Assembly (NCBI GenBank): GCA_900752445.1
Contig: CAADVN010000301.1
Location: forward strand, 1 to 11,205
Length of the DNA stretch: 11,205 nucleotides
Direction: 5' to 3'
Origin: an uncultured Oscillospiraceae bacterium
GTDB lineage: Bacteria > Bacillota > Clostridia > Oscillospirales > Oscillospiraceae
Shown here: positions 1 through 6,955 of the stretch, piece by piece
How the letters are laid out: each line of letters opens with the position of its first letter
How positions within the stretch are numbered: the stretch's first letter is position 1
Notes under the pieces: model-generated
The model's input: only the letters and a program-made list of their open reading frames with translations
What the model was told of the DNA's origin: nothing
Database searches by the model: none
Translations under genes and position numbers: made by a program

Positions 1-429
1 CACGGCGGAGACCGCGTCTGCGTCCAGGACCAGTTTGCCGTGGGTCAGCTTGTGCGTGGCCTCGATGTTGGCCCGGCGCAGCAGCGCGCGCACTCTGGCA
101 AGAAATTCCATGATGCCGAAGGGCTTGGCGATATAGTCGTCCGCGCCGAGGTCGAGGCCGCGGACCTTGTCGAGCTCCGTGCCGAGGGCGGACATTATCA
201 TGACCGGGATGCCCGCCGTCTCCGGCGTCTCGCGCAGCCGGCGCAATATGGCCAGCCCGTCCTCTCCCGGCAGCATGATGTCCAGCAGCACCAGCCGCGC
301 CTTCTGCGGGGCCAGCGCCGCGAAAAATTCCGCCGAGGAGGTATAGCTCTCCGTCTCGTATCCCGCCGAGCCCAGGGCGTAGGCCACGAGCTCACGTATG
401 CTCTTGTCGTCTTCCACTACGTAGATCAT
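1..429 (-). CDS. PhoB/PhoP-like (OmpR family) response regulator, 3' end cut by window
   Basis: The reading frame starts at the ATG at 429-427 on the minus strand and runs off the window, giving 143 residues without a stop. Residues 1-115 are a complete receiver domain: acidic pocket E6-D7-D8, phospho-acceptor D50 in LVLLDIMLPGEDG, switch serine S80 in MIMSA, and K102 in the IAKPF motif after LGADDY. Residues 116-143 are the linker and first strands of what should be an OmpR/PhoB winged-helix DNA-binding domain, which is missing here. The family is phosphorylated by a membrane histidine kinase and binds promoter DNA as a dimer. The sequence most resembles Firmicutes PhoP/PhoB regulators of phosphate starvation; that assignment is inference, and the kinase is not in the window. 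The ribosome site is weak (GGGG seven bases before the start). It is divergent from glgB and has its own promoter at 462-490. Confidence 0.93.
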   Translation of the reverse strand, partial: MIYVVEDDKSIRELVAYALGSAGYETESYTSSAEFFAALAPQKARLVLLDIMLPGEDGLAILRRLRETPETAGIPVMIMSALGTELDKVRGLDLGADDYIAKPFGIMEFLARVRALLRRANIEATHKLTHGKLVLDADAVSAV

Positions 430-461
430 TGCCTAACCCCACAAAAATCACGTTGCAATTT

Positions 462-490
462 AGTATATAATACCCTGAGCTGAAAGTCAA
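462..490 (-). promoter_or_regulatory. Sigma-70-type promoter of the response regulator
   Basis: Read on the minus strand, TTGACT (490-485) is followed after exactly 17 bases by TATACT (467-462). Transcription would start near 455, leaving a leader of about 25 bases before the ATG. The spacing and the AT-rich setting within GC-rich DNA support the call. It lies back to back with the glgB promoter. Confidence 0.72.
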
Positions 491-513
491 AACGACATAT
501 ATGAAAAAATGCT

Positions 514-541
514 TTGATTCGGGCTGGAAAAATTGTATAAT
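514..541 (+). promoter_or_regulatory. Sigma-70-type promoter of the glg operon
   Basis: TTGATT (514-519) is followed after 16 bases by a perfect TATAAT (536-541). Transcription would start near 548, giving a leader of about 57 bases before glgB. Its -35 box is 23 bases from the -35 box of the divergent regulator promoter, so a protein bound between them could affect both. Confidence 0.75.
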
Positions 542-558
542 AGGACGTAAGATGGGTA

Positions 559-578
559 CGGGGCGCGCTGCGCACCCG
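559..578 (+). promoter_or_regulatory. GC-rich hairpin in the glgB leader
   Basis: CGGG and GCGC (559-566) can pair with GCGC and CCCG (570-578) around a three-base loop, with A574 bulged out. The 8-bp stem lies within the predicted glgB leader and ends 13 bases before the AGGAGG ribosome site (592-597). No T-run follows, so it is not an ordinary terminator. It may affect transcript stability or translation, or may only reflect high GC. Confidence 0.35.
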
Positions 579-604
579 GCCGGTACACATCAGGAGGTGG
601 CATA

Positions 605-2581
605 ATGGAGCAGAGAGAGCTTATCGAAAGATACGTTTCCAATGACGACATTTGGCTATACAATACGGGCGGGGCGCGGAGGGCGTATCACCTCCTCGGC
701 TGCCGGTACATACCCGAGTGCGGCATGCACCGCTTCGCAGTCTGGGCCCCGCACGCGAGAGAGGTCTCGGTCGTCGGCGACTTCAACGGCTGGGACGGCT
801 ACGCGCATCCCATGTGGAGGCGCGAGGACGAGATCTGGGTCCTGTTCATCCCCGGCCTCAAGAACGGCGACATATACAAATACCGCGTAGTCGGCGCGGA
901 CGGGAACACCGTCCTCAAGGCCGACCCCTTCGCCTTCCACGCCGAGACCGGGCCGGCCACCGGCTCGAAGGTCTGGGATATCGAGGGCTATGAGTGGACC
1001 GACGCGGCCTATATGGACGCAAGACGCGGGAAGGACGCCATCCACTCGCCCATGTCCATCTACGAGATGCATATGGGCTCCTGGCGCAAGAAGGAGGGCG
1101 AGGTCTTCCCCAACTACCGCAGCGTGGCGGACGAGCTCGTCGGTTACCTCAAGTACATGCACTACACGCACGTGGAGCTGCTGCCCATAACGGAGTACCC
1201 CTACGACGGCAGCTGGGGCTACCAGGTCACGGGCTTCTTCGCGCCGACGAGCCGCTACGGCACGCCGCAGGACTTCATGTACTTCGTGGACAGGCTCCAC
1301 TCCGAGGGCATAGGCGTCATCATCGACTGGGTTCCCGCGCACTTCCCGAGGGATGAGCACGGCCTGCGCATGTTTGACGGCGCGCCCTGCTACGAGTGCT
1401 CTGAGCGCCGCATGGCCGAGCACCCGGACTGGGGCACCATGATCTTCGACTACTCAAGGCCGCAGGTGCAGAGCTTCCTCACCTCCTCGGCCATGTTCTT
1501 CTTCGACAAGTACCATGTGGACGGCATACGCGTGGACGCCGTCAGCTCCATGCTGTATCTCGATTACGGCAGGAGGTTCGGGGAGTGGACGCCCAATAAG
1601 GACGGCGGCAACATAAACCTCGGCGCCGTTGACTTCCTCAGGAAGCTCAACACCGCGGTGCTGACGGAGTATCCCGGGGCCATCACGATAGCCGAGGAAT
1701 CCACGGCCTTCCCGCTCGTATCGAGGCCGCCCGAGGTCGGGGGCCTGGGCTTCGTCTTCAAGTGGGACATGGGCTTCATGCACGACACCCTCGACTACAT
1801 GGCCATGGACCCCTATTTCCGCAGCTATAACCACAGCCGCCTCACCTTCTCCATGATGTACGCCTACTCGGAGAACTTCGTGCTGGCATTTTCGCACGAC
1901 GAGGTCGTGCACGGCAAGGCCTCCATGATAGACAAGATGTGGGGCGATTACGAGACGAAGTTTGCCTCCCTGCGCGCGCTCTACGGCTACCAGTTCGCGC
2001 ATCCGGGCAAGAAGCTCATGTTCATGGGCGGGGAATTTGCCCAGTTCATCGAGTGGAACTACAACCAGCAGCTCGACTGGACGCTGCTCGAATACCCGGT
2101 GCACGAGGGGATGCTCAAATACGTGAGGGAGCTGGGCCGGCTCTACAGCTCCACCGCCGCGCTCTGGAAGGTTGACGACTCCTGGGACGGCTTCTCCTGG
2201 CTCAATGTGGACGACTCCGACCACAGCTCTGTGGCCTTCATGCGCATGTCGCCGCGCTCGAGCGTCGTCTGCGCGCTCAACTTCACGCCGGTGCGCTATG
2301 ACGACTTCACGATAGGCCTGCCGAAGCCCGGCGTGCTCAAGGAGCTCATAAACTCCGACGACAAGCAGTACGGCGGCTCCGGGATACTCAACCGCCCCGA
2401 GATAGAGTCCGAGGACGAGCCCTTCCTCGAGCATCCCTGCTCGGCGAAGATCACCCTGCCGCCCATGTCCTGCATCTGGTTCCGCTTCACGCCGACCCCG
2501 CAGAAGAAGCTCAGGGAGCTGGCAGAGCAGAAGACGGCGGCGGCCAAGAAGAAAAAATCAGCCCCGCGCGGCAGGAAATGA
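605..2581 (+). CDS. glgB: 1,4-alpha-glucan branching enzyme GlgB
   Basis: This cytoplasmic enzyme cuts an alpha-1,4-glucan chain and re-attaches the piece through an alpha-1,6 bond, making glycogen branch points. The product has 658 residues, normal for the family. Residues ~40-115 form the CBM48 domain (FAVWAPHA, then VVGDFNGWDG at 57-65). The GH13 barrel follows, with region I DWVPAHF (241-247), region II DGIRVDAV with nucleophile D311, region III IAEEST with acid/base E364, and region IV FSHDEVVHGK with H431 and D432. All catalytic residues are present, and the C-terminal all-beta domain occupies about 540-630. The start is set by AGGAGG at 592-597, seven bases before the ATG. The final ~27 residues are an unusual Lys/Ala/Arg-rich tail. 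It is first in the operon; glgA begins 36 bases after its stop. Confidence 0.98.
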   Translation: MEQRELIERYVSNDDIWLYNTGGARRAYHLLGCRYIPECGMHRFAVWAPHAREVSVVGDFNGWDGYAHPMWRREDEIWVLFIPGLKNGDIYKYRVVGADGNTVLKADPFAFHAETGPATGSKVWDIEGYEWTDAAYMDARRGKDAIHSPMSIYEMHMGSWRKKEGEVFPNYRSVADELVGYLKYMHYTHVELLPITEYPYDGSWGYQVTGFFAPTSRYGTPQDFMYFVDRLHSEGIGVIIDWVPAHFPRDEHGLRMFDGAPCYECSERRMAEHPDWGTMIFDYSRPQVQSFLTSSAMFFFDKYHVDGIRVDAVSSMLYLDYGRRFGEWTPNKDGGNINLGAVDFLRKLNTAVLTEYPGAITIAEESTAFPLVSRPPEVGGLGFVFKWDMGFMHDTLDYMAMDPYFRSYNHSRLTFSMMYAYSENFVLAFSHDEVVHGKASMIDKMWGDYETKFASLRALYGYQFAHPGKKLMFMGGEFAQFIEWNYNQQLDWTLLEYPVHEGMLKYVRELGRLYSSTAALWKVDDSWDGFSWLNVDDSDHSSVAFMRMSPRSSVVCALNFTPVRYDDFTIGLPKPGVLKELINSDDKQYGGSGILNRPEIESEDEPFLEHPCSAKITLPPMSCIWFRFTPTPQKKLRELAEQKTAAAKKKKSAPRGRK

Positions 2582-2617
2582 TCCGGCGCAAACCATCCAT
2601 GCGAAAGGACTGGTCAA

Positions 2618-4099
2618 ATGAAACGCGAATTCCAGCAGTGCCTCATAGACAAGGGCCTTGAAAAACTGCCCAACGTGCTCATCGCCGCGGCGGAGTGCGC
2701 GCCCATCTCCAAGACGGGCGGCCTGGCCGACGTCGTCGGGACCCTGCCCAAGAGCCTTGCCGCCCTTGGCATAGACGCGAGAGTCATAACCCCCTACCAC
2801 CGCTGCGTGAAGGACAAGTACCGCGAGCAGGTGGAGCACATGTTCAGCTTCTCCGTGGACCTAGGCTGGCGCAGCCAATACGTCGGCATAGAACGCCTCG
2901 TGCTCGACGGGATAACCATCTATCTCGTGGATAACGAATACTACTTCGGCGACAAGATCTACAGGGGCGAGCAGGCCGAGGGCGAGCAGTACGCCTTTTT
3001 CACGAGGGCCGTGCTCGACGCCATACCGAACCTCGGCTTCTTCCCGGACGTGCTCCACTGCAACGACTGGCACACCGCCATGCTGCCCATGCTCCTGCGC
3101 ACGCAGTACGGCTACTATGTCCACGGCAGGATAAAGACCCTGCTCACGATACACAACATCCTCTACCAGGGCAAGTTCGGCTTCGACTTCTTCCGTGACC
3201 TGCTGCGCGTGGAGGACAGGTACTTCACGCCCGAGTTCATGGAGATAAACGGCTGCGCGGCCTTCCTCAAGGCCGGCTGCGTGTTTGCCGACAGGCTGAG
3301 CACGGTGAGCCCCTCCTATGCCGACGAGCTGTGCACGCCCTACTACGGCGAGGGGCTGGAGGGCATACTCTCGGCGCGGCGGCACCAGCTCACGGGCATA
3401 CTCAACGGCATAGACAAGAAGGTCTTCAATCCCTACTCCGACCCGCTCATACCCAAGCGCTACGACAAGGGTCATCTGAAGGGCAAGCAGACCTGCAAGG
3501 AGGGGCTCATGTCCGACATGGGCCTGCAGGCCGGGCCCGGCACACCGCTCGTCGCCATGGTGACGCGGATGACCGACCAGAAGGGCTTCGACCTCGTGGA
3601 GCGGGTGCTCGACGAGCTCATGGACGAGGAGGACATGTGCTTCCTGCTGCTCGGCAGCGGCGACAAGGGCTATGAGCGCTTCATGCAGGAGGCGGAAAAC
3701 CGCCACCGCGGCCGCGTTTGCTCCTACATAGGCTACAACGAGGAGCTCTCGCACAGGGTCTACGCCGGCGCTGACATGCTGCTCATGCCCTCGAAGTTCG
3801 AGCCCTGCGGGCTTTCGCAGATGATAGCCATGCGCTACGGCACCCTGCCCATCGTGCGCGAGACGGGCGGGCTGCGCGACAGCGTCGTGCCCTACAACCA
3901 GTTCACCGGCGAGGGCACGGGCTTTTCCTTCGCCAACTACAACGCGCATGAGATGAAGGCGACCGTAGAACGCGCGCTCCAGGTCTACCGGGAGGAGCCG
4001 GAGAACTGGAACAGGCTCGTGCGAAACGCCATGGCCGCCGACTTTGGCTTCGAGCGCTCCGCAGAGGGCTACGCGAGGCTGTATATAGATCTGCTATGA
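2618..4099 (+). CDS. glgA: Glycogen synthase GlgA (GT5, ADP-glucose type)
   Basis: GlgA transfers glucose from ADP-glucose to the non-reducing end of an alpha-1,4-glucan in the cytoplasm. The 493-residue product has the two Rossmann-like domains of GT-B enzymes. Visible GT5 marks are KTGGLADVVG (32-41, ADP-glucose binding), CNDWHTAMLP (148-157), IHNILYQG (178-185), LNGIDKKVF (262-270), VTRMTDQKG (315-323), SKFEPCGLSQ (392-401, conserved catalytic glutamate region) and RETGGLRDSV (414-423). About 18 residues precede the usual family start, but AAGGA at 2605-2609, eight bases before this ATG, supports it, and no internal start lies near. Its stop overlaps the next gene's start as ATGA at 4096-4099. 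It uses the branching enzyme's products and shares its operon. The ADP-glucose pyrophosphorylase (glgC) is not in this window. Confidence 0.98.
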   Translation: MKREFQQCLIDKGLEKLPNVLIAAAECAPISKTGGLADVVGTLPKSLAALGIDARVITPYHRCVKDKYREQVEHMFSFSVDLGWRSQYVGIERLVLDGITIYLVDNEYYFGDKIYRGEQAEGEQYAFFTRAVLDAIPNLGFFPDVLHCNDWHTAMLPMLLRTQYGYYVHGRIKTLLTIHNILYQGKFGFDFFRDLLRVEDRYFTPEFMEINGCAAFLKAGCVFADRLSTVSPSYADELCTPYYGEGLEGILSARRHQLTGILNGIDKKVFNPYSDPLIPKRYDKGHLKGKQTCKEGLMSDMGLQAGPGTPLVAMVTRMTDQKGFDLVERVLDELMDEEDMCFLLLGSGDKGYERFMQEAENRHRGRVCSYIGYNEELSHRVYAGADMLLMPSKFEPCGLSQMIAMRYGTLPIVRETGGLRDSVVPYNQFTGEGTGFSFANYNAHEMKATVERALQVYREEPENWNRLVRNAMAADFGFERSAEGYARLYIDLL

Positions 4100-4854
4100 G
4101 TCTTGAGAATTCGGGACCCGCAAGGGTTAGCGTATATTTCGGCGGCCAGTCCAATGAGGTGTGGACGAACAGCGGTCTGGCCGTGACATACCAGGGCAGG
4201 CTGGAGGTCTCGGCTCTGAGGGTGGGCGACACTTTCAGGGCTGAGGTCCGGCCCTCGGCGCGTTCTGGGGACGTGAAGGCGGACTACAACGAGTCCGCCA
4301 GGAGCGCGGAACTCGCGGCAAAGCTGAATTCGGGCCGCCTCTCCCAGGCTGCGCTGGCCTATTTCCAGGCGGCGGCGACGGCGGCGGAGGCCTTCTCTGG
4401 CCTGGGCGACACGAGGCTGCTGCCCGGGCTCCTCAGGCGCGAGCTCCACGGCGGGCTCGACGCGCTCATCCTGCCCGAGGTGCTGCGCCTGCTGCTCGAC
4501 GAGCACGGCGCGTCCTGGGACGACGCAGTGCGCCTGATCGGCGAGTGCTTCACGCTCAGGCCCGACGAGGGCGCAAGGGACGCAAGGGTGCCTATCGGCG
4601 CCATCTCAGCCCTCCAGCCCAGGGACGCCGGGCTCATCAGGGCAGTGAACGAGAAGCTCTGCGGCAGGCTCTGGGACCTCTGGCCCGGCGACTGGCTCAG
4701 GATAGGCGGCAGCGCCGTCATGAGGGATGAGGAGGCCGATCTGATGACGCTTTCCGCGGCGCTCTGCGGGCGCATAATCTGCACAAAGGAGAGGCGGGCC
4801 GGGTCGCTGCGCGCCATGTATATACTCACGCCCGCCAAGTTTGCTGATATATGA
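4096..4854 (+). CDS. Phosphorylase-like small protein lacking the catalytic half (GT35-derived, function unknown)
   Basis: The product has 252 residues with no signal peptide or membrane segment. By eye it follows the middle of glycogen phosphorylase. Residues 11-17 (VSVYFGG) and ~63-98 (DYNESARSAE, then RLSQAALAYF) resemble the beta region and the LRLKQEYF helix. Residues 127-144 (PEVLRLLLDEHGASWDDA) match the PELMRLLLDE.GLSWDEAW segment. Residues 172-216 (LQPR, VNEKLCGRLW, WPGDWLRI) match LLPR...INERF...PGDW. The DTHPA and NHTVLPEALE motifs are lost, and the C-terminal PLP-lysine domain (family about 800 residues) is absent, so phosphorolysis is not expected. The frame is open, codon use matches the neighbours, and both ends form ATGA overlaps (with glgA and the hydrolase), arguing against a decaying pseudogene. 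There is no clear ribosome site, so translation is probably coupled to glgA. A glycogen-binding or regulatory role is inference. The coding call is firm; the homology is about 65-70% sure. Confidence 0.8.
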   Translation: MSLENSGPARVSVYFGGQSNEVWTNSGLAVTYQGRLEVSALRVGDTFRAEVRPSARSGDVKADYNESARSAELAAKLNSGRLSQAALAYFQAAATAAEAFSGLGDTRLLPGLLRRELHGGLDALILPEVLRLLLDEHGASWDDAVRLIGECFTLRPDEGARDARVPIGAISALQPRDAGLIRAVNEKLCGRLWDLWPGDWLRIGGSAVMRDEEADLMTLSAALCGRIICTKERRAGSLRAMYILTPAKFADI

Positions 4855-6848
4855 TAATATCTGAACTCACCCCGCACATAGTGCACGACACGGCGCGTGA
4901 GAGCTGCCGCTGCCCCATCGGCCCCGCCAGGACCGGCAGCGAGGTCACGCTCGCCTTCACGGACGGCGCGGGCGCAGTGCTCGACGCCGAGCTCGTCCTA
5001 AACGGCGACGGTTTTGAAGAGCGCCGCGAGCTCGCGCTCGAGGACGGGCGCTGGTTCGCCAGGATCAAAATGCCCGAGGAGCCGGCCGCGCTCTGGTACG
5101 CCTTCCGGCTGAGCCTGGCCGAGGGCGAATACTGGCTCTGCGCGGGCTCCAACGGACGCTTCGGCCAGCTCATGAGCTCCAGGGGCGAGGGCTTCCGCCT
5201 CACCGTCTACGACAGGGATTTCGAGAGCCCCGCCTGGTTCCGCAGGAGCGTCATGTACCAGATCTTCCCCGACCGCTTCGCCCGAGACTGGAGCGACACG
5301 GCCAGGGACGGCATCGACAAGCACAGGGCCATGGGCAGGCAGGTCAAATTCCACGAGGAGTGGAACGAGCCCGTGGACTGGCAGCCAAACAGCGCCGACG
5401 GCTTCTATTTCCCGCTGGACTTCTACGGCGGCACGCTCAAGGGCATAGAGAGCCGGCTCAACTATATAAAGAGCCTGGGCGTGAGCGTCATCTACCTCAA
5501 TCCCGTCTTCGAGGCCTGCTCCAACCACAGGTACGACACGGCGGACTACCTCAACATCGACCCCATCCTCGGCACGAACGAGGACTTCGAGAACCTCTGC
5601 GCCGCGGCGGAGGGGCTGGGCATACGCATCATGCTCGACGGCGTGTTCTCGCACACCGGGGCCGACAGCATCTACTTCAACAAGTTCTCGCATTACGCCG
5701 ACGCCGGGGCCTACAACGCGGGCAGGACCTCGCCCTACTACGGCTGGTACGACTTCCGCAAGTACCCGGAGAACTACCGCTGCTGGTGGAACTTCCCCGA
5801 CCTGCCCGAGGTCGATGAGAACAACGCCGACTGGCGCGACTTCGTCATAAGCGGGCGGGACAGCGTCGTGCGCACCTGGATAAGGCGCGGCGCGGCGGGC
5901 TGGAGGCTCGACGTGGCCGACGAGCTGCCCGACGAGGCGCTCAGGCTCATACGCCAGGCCGCAAAGGCCGAGGACCCCGAGGCCGTCGTGCTCGGCGAGG
6001 TCTGGGAAGACGCCGTCATCAAGTCCAGCTACGGCTCAAGGCGGAAATACGCCCTGGGCGAGTCGCTCGACTCCGTTATGAACTACCCCTTCCGCACGGC
6101 GCTCATAGACTTCCTCTGCTTCCGCACGGATGCGCGGGCCCTCGCCTCCTTCCTGCTGGCGCAGCGGCTCAACTACCCCGAGCCCATGTACTGGTCGCTC
6201 ATGAACCTCGTGTCCTCGCACGACGTCGAGAGGGTACGCACGGCCCTGGCCACGAGGCTCGACGCGCGCAGCCTCAGCCGCGAGCAGCAGGCGGGCTTCA
6301 TCGTCGGCGACGCGCAGGACATACGCGGCGCTTCCATGCAGAGGCTCGCCGCGGCGGTGCAGTTCGTCATACCCGGTGTGCCCTGCATCTACTACGGCGA
6401 CGAGACCGGCATGGGCGGCATGCTCGACCCCTTCGACAGGGCCCCCTTCACCATGGGCGCCCGGCCGCTCACCGACTGGTACGCCGCCCTGGGCCGGATC
6501 CGCGGTGCCCACGACGCGCTCTCAACCGGCGCCGCCGCCTTCTCAGCGCCCGACCCGGACGTGCTCTGCGTGCTCCGCTGCGTGACGGACGGCAGGGACG
6601 TCTTCGGCCTGCCCGCCGAGAACGGCGTCTTCCTCGCCGTCGTGAACCGCTCGGACTGGGACAAACAGCTCGTGGCCGATATCTGGCTCGACAACGCCGG
6701 CCTCACCTCGCACGAGCTCGAGGGGCTCAAAGCCCGCGGACTCACAAGGGCGCGCTGCCTGCTCACTGGCAGGGAATTCCCCATAGTGGACGGGCTCATA
6801 AAGCTGAACCTGCCCTCCGAATCCGCCATGATCTTCGAGCTGAACTGA
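4851..6848 (+). CDS. Intracellular GH13 alpha-glucan hydrolase (neopullulanase/cyclomaltodextrinase-like)
   Basis: The 665-residue product has an N-terminal beta domain (~1-120) and a GH13 barrel beginning at VMYQIFPDRF (134-143). The conserved regions are complete: region I LDGVFSHTG (262-270), region II GWRLDVADE with nucleophile D354, region III LGEVWED with acid/base E383, and region IV SSHDVER with H457 and D458. IYYGDETGM (513-521) and DPFDRAPF (526-533) are also family marks, and a C-terminal beta domain ends the protein. The pattern fits GH13 subfamilies 20 or 39 (neopullulanase, cyclomaltodextrinase, maltogenic amylase, pullulanase-like). Exact bond specificity, alpha-1,4 versus alpha-1,6, cannot be read by eye. 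No signal peptide is seen, so it should act in the cytoplasm on glycogen or imported dextrins. Its ATG overlaps the previous stop as ATGA without a good ribosome site; the next ATG (residue 74) would delete the N domain. It is last in the glg operon. Confidence 0.92.
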   Translation: MIISELTPHIVHDTARESCRCPIGPARTGSEVTLAFTDGAGAVLDAELVLNGDGFEERRELALEDGRWFARIKMPEEPAALWYAFRLSLAEGEYWLCAGSNGRFGQLMSSRGEGFRLTVYDRDFESPAWFRRSVMYQIFPDRFARDWSDTARDGIDKHRAMGRQVKFHEEWNEPVDWQPNSADGFYFPLDFYGGTLKGIESRLNYIKSLGVSVIYLNPVFEACSNHRYDTADYLNIDPILGTNEDFENLCAAAEGLGIRIMLDGVFSHTGADSIYFNKFSHYADAGAYNAGRTSPYYGWYDFRKYPENYRCWWNFPDLPEVDENNADWRDFVISGRDSVVRTWIRRGAAGWRLDVADELPDEALRLIRQAAKAEDPEAVVLGEVWEDAVIKSSYGSRRKYALGESLDSVMNYPFRTALIDFLCFRTDARALASFLLAQRLNYPEPMYWSLMNLVSSHDVERVRTALATRLDARSLSREQQAGFIVGDAQDIRGASMQRLAAAVQFVIPGVPCIYYGDETGMGGMLDPFDRAPFTMGARPLTDWYAALGRIRGAHDALSTGAAAFSAPDPDVLCVLRCVTDGRDVFGLPAENGVFLAVVNRSDWDKQLVADIWLDNAGLTSHELEGLKARGLTRARCLLTGREFPIVDGLIKLNLPSESAMIFELN

Positions 6849-6862
6849 GAGCAAGTGATGAA

Positions 6863-6897
6863 GGGGGACCCCCTCCCGCGCTTTTGAAAAAGGCGGG
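6863..6897. repeat. Palindromic intergenic element
   Basis: A small GGGG/CCCC palindrome (6863-6873) is followed by a longer imperfect one. CCCGC and CTTT (6875-6884, G6880 bulged) pair with AAAG and GCGGG (6889-6897). It sits 14 bases after the hydrolase stop and before the second hairpin at 6914. It could be a processing or termination structure or one copy of a dispersed extragenic repeat; only one copy is visible here. Confidence 0.45.
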
Positions 6898-6912
6898 CGA
6901 AAACTTTAGACT
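6884..6912 (+). promoter_or_regulatory. Possible promoter for the methyltransferase gene
   Basis: TTGAAA (6884-6889) and TAGACT (6907-6912) are separated by 17 bases. The -35 box matches five of six consensus positions, the -10 box only four. It overlaps the palindrome at 6863-6897, and the predicted start would fall inside the following hairpin, which weakens the call. Confidence 0.3.
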
Positions 6913-6913
6913 T

Positions 6914-6940
6914 GGGCGGGTCGCTTTTTGCGGCCCGCCC
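6914..6940 (+). terminator. 11-bp GC-rich hairpin, likely end of the glg operon
   Basis: The left arm 6914-6924 pairs with the right arm 6930-6940 around a TTTTT loop. All 11 pairs form, one of them a T-G wobble (6921 with 6933). The following bases are TCTCTC rather than a run of T, so intrinsic termination may be partial. The hairpin ends only six bases before the GGAGGA ribosome site of the next gene, so it could also affect that gene's translation if read through. Confidence 0.55.
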
Positions 6941-6955
6941 TCTCTCGGAGGACAC

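Noticed and set aside
40..483. 147-residue plus-strand frame at the window start
   Set aside because: It is antisense to the response regulator, whose receiver domain motifs are complete on the minus strand.
430..604. PHO-box-like direct repeats between the divergent promoters
   Set aside because: I looked for pairs of similar 6-7 base repeats at 11-base spacing and found none convincing.
1454..2434. 326-residue open frame on the minus strand opposite glgB
   Set aside because: It is a shadow of the branching enzyme gene; no recognisable domains or start signals.
2861..3949. 362-residue open frame on the minus strand opposite glgA
   Set aside because: It is a shadow of glgA in GC-rich sequence; the sense strand carries all the GT5 motifs.
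4096..4854. Treating the 252-residue gene as a decaying glgP pseudogene
   Set aside because: The frame is fully open, codon use matches neighbours and both ends are precise ATGA overlaps; decay would normally leave stops or frameshifts.
6884..6955. Upstream TTG start adding 24 residues to the methyltransferase
   Set aside because: The added residues are encoded by intergenic palindromes, and a GGAGGA ribosome site stands just before the ATG at 6956.
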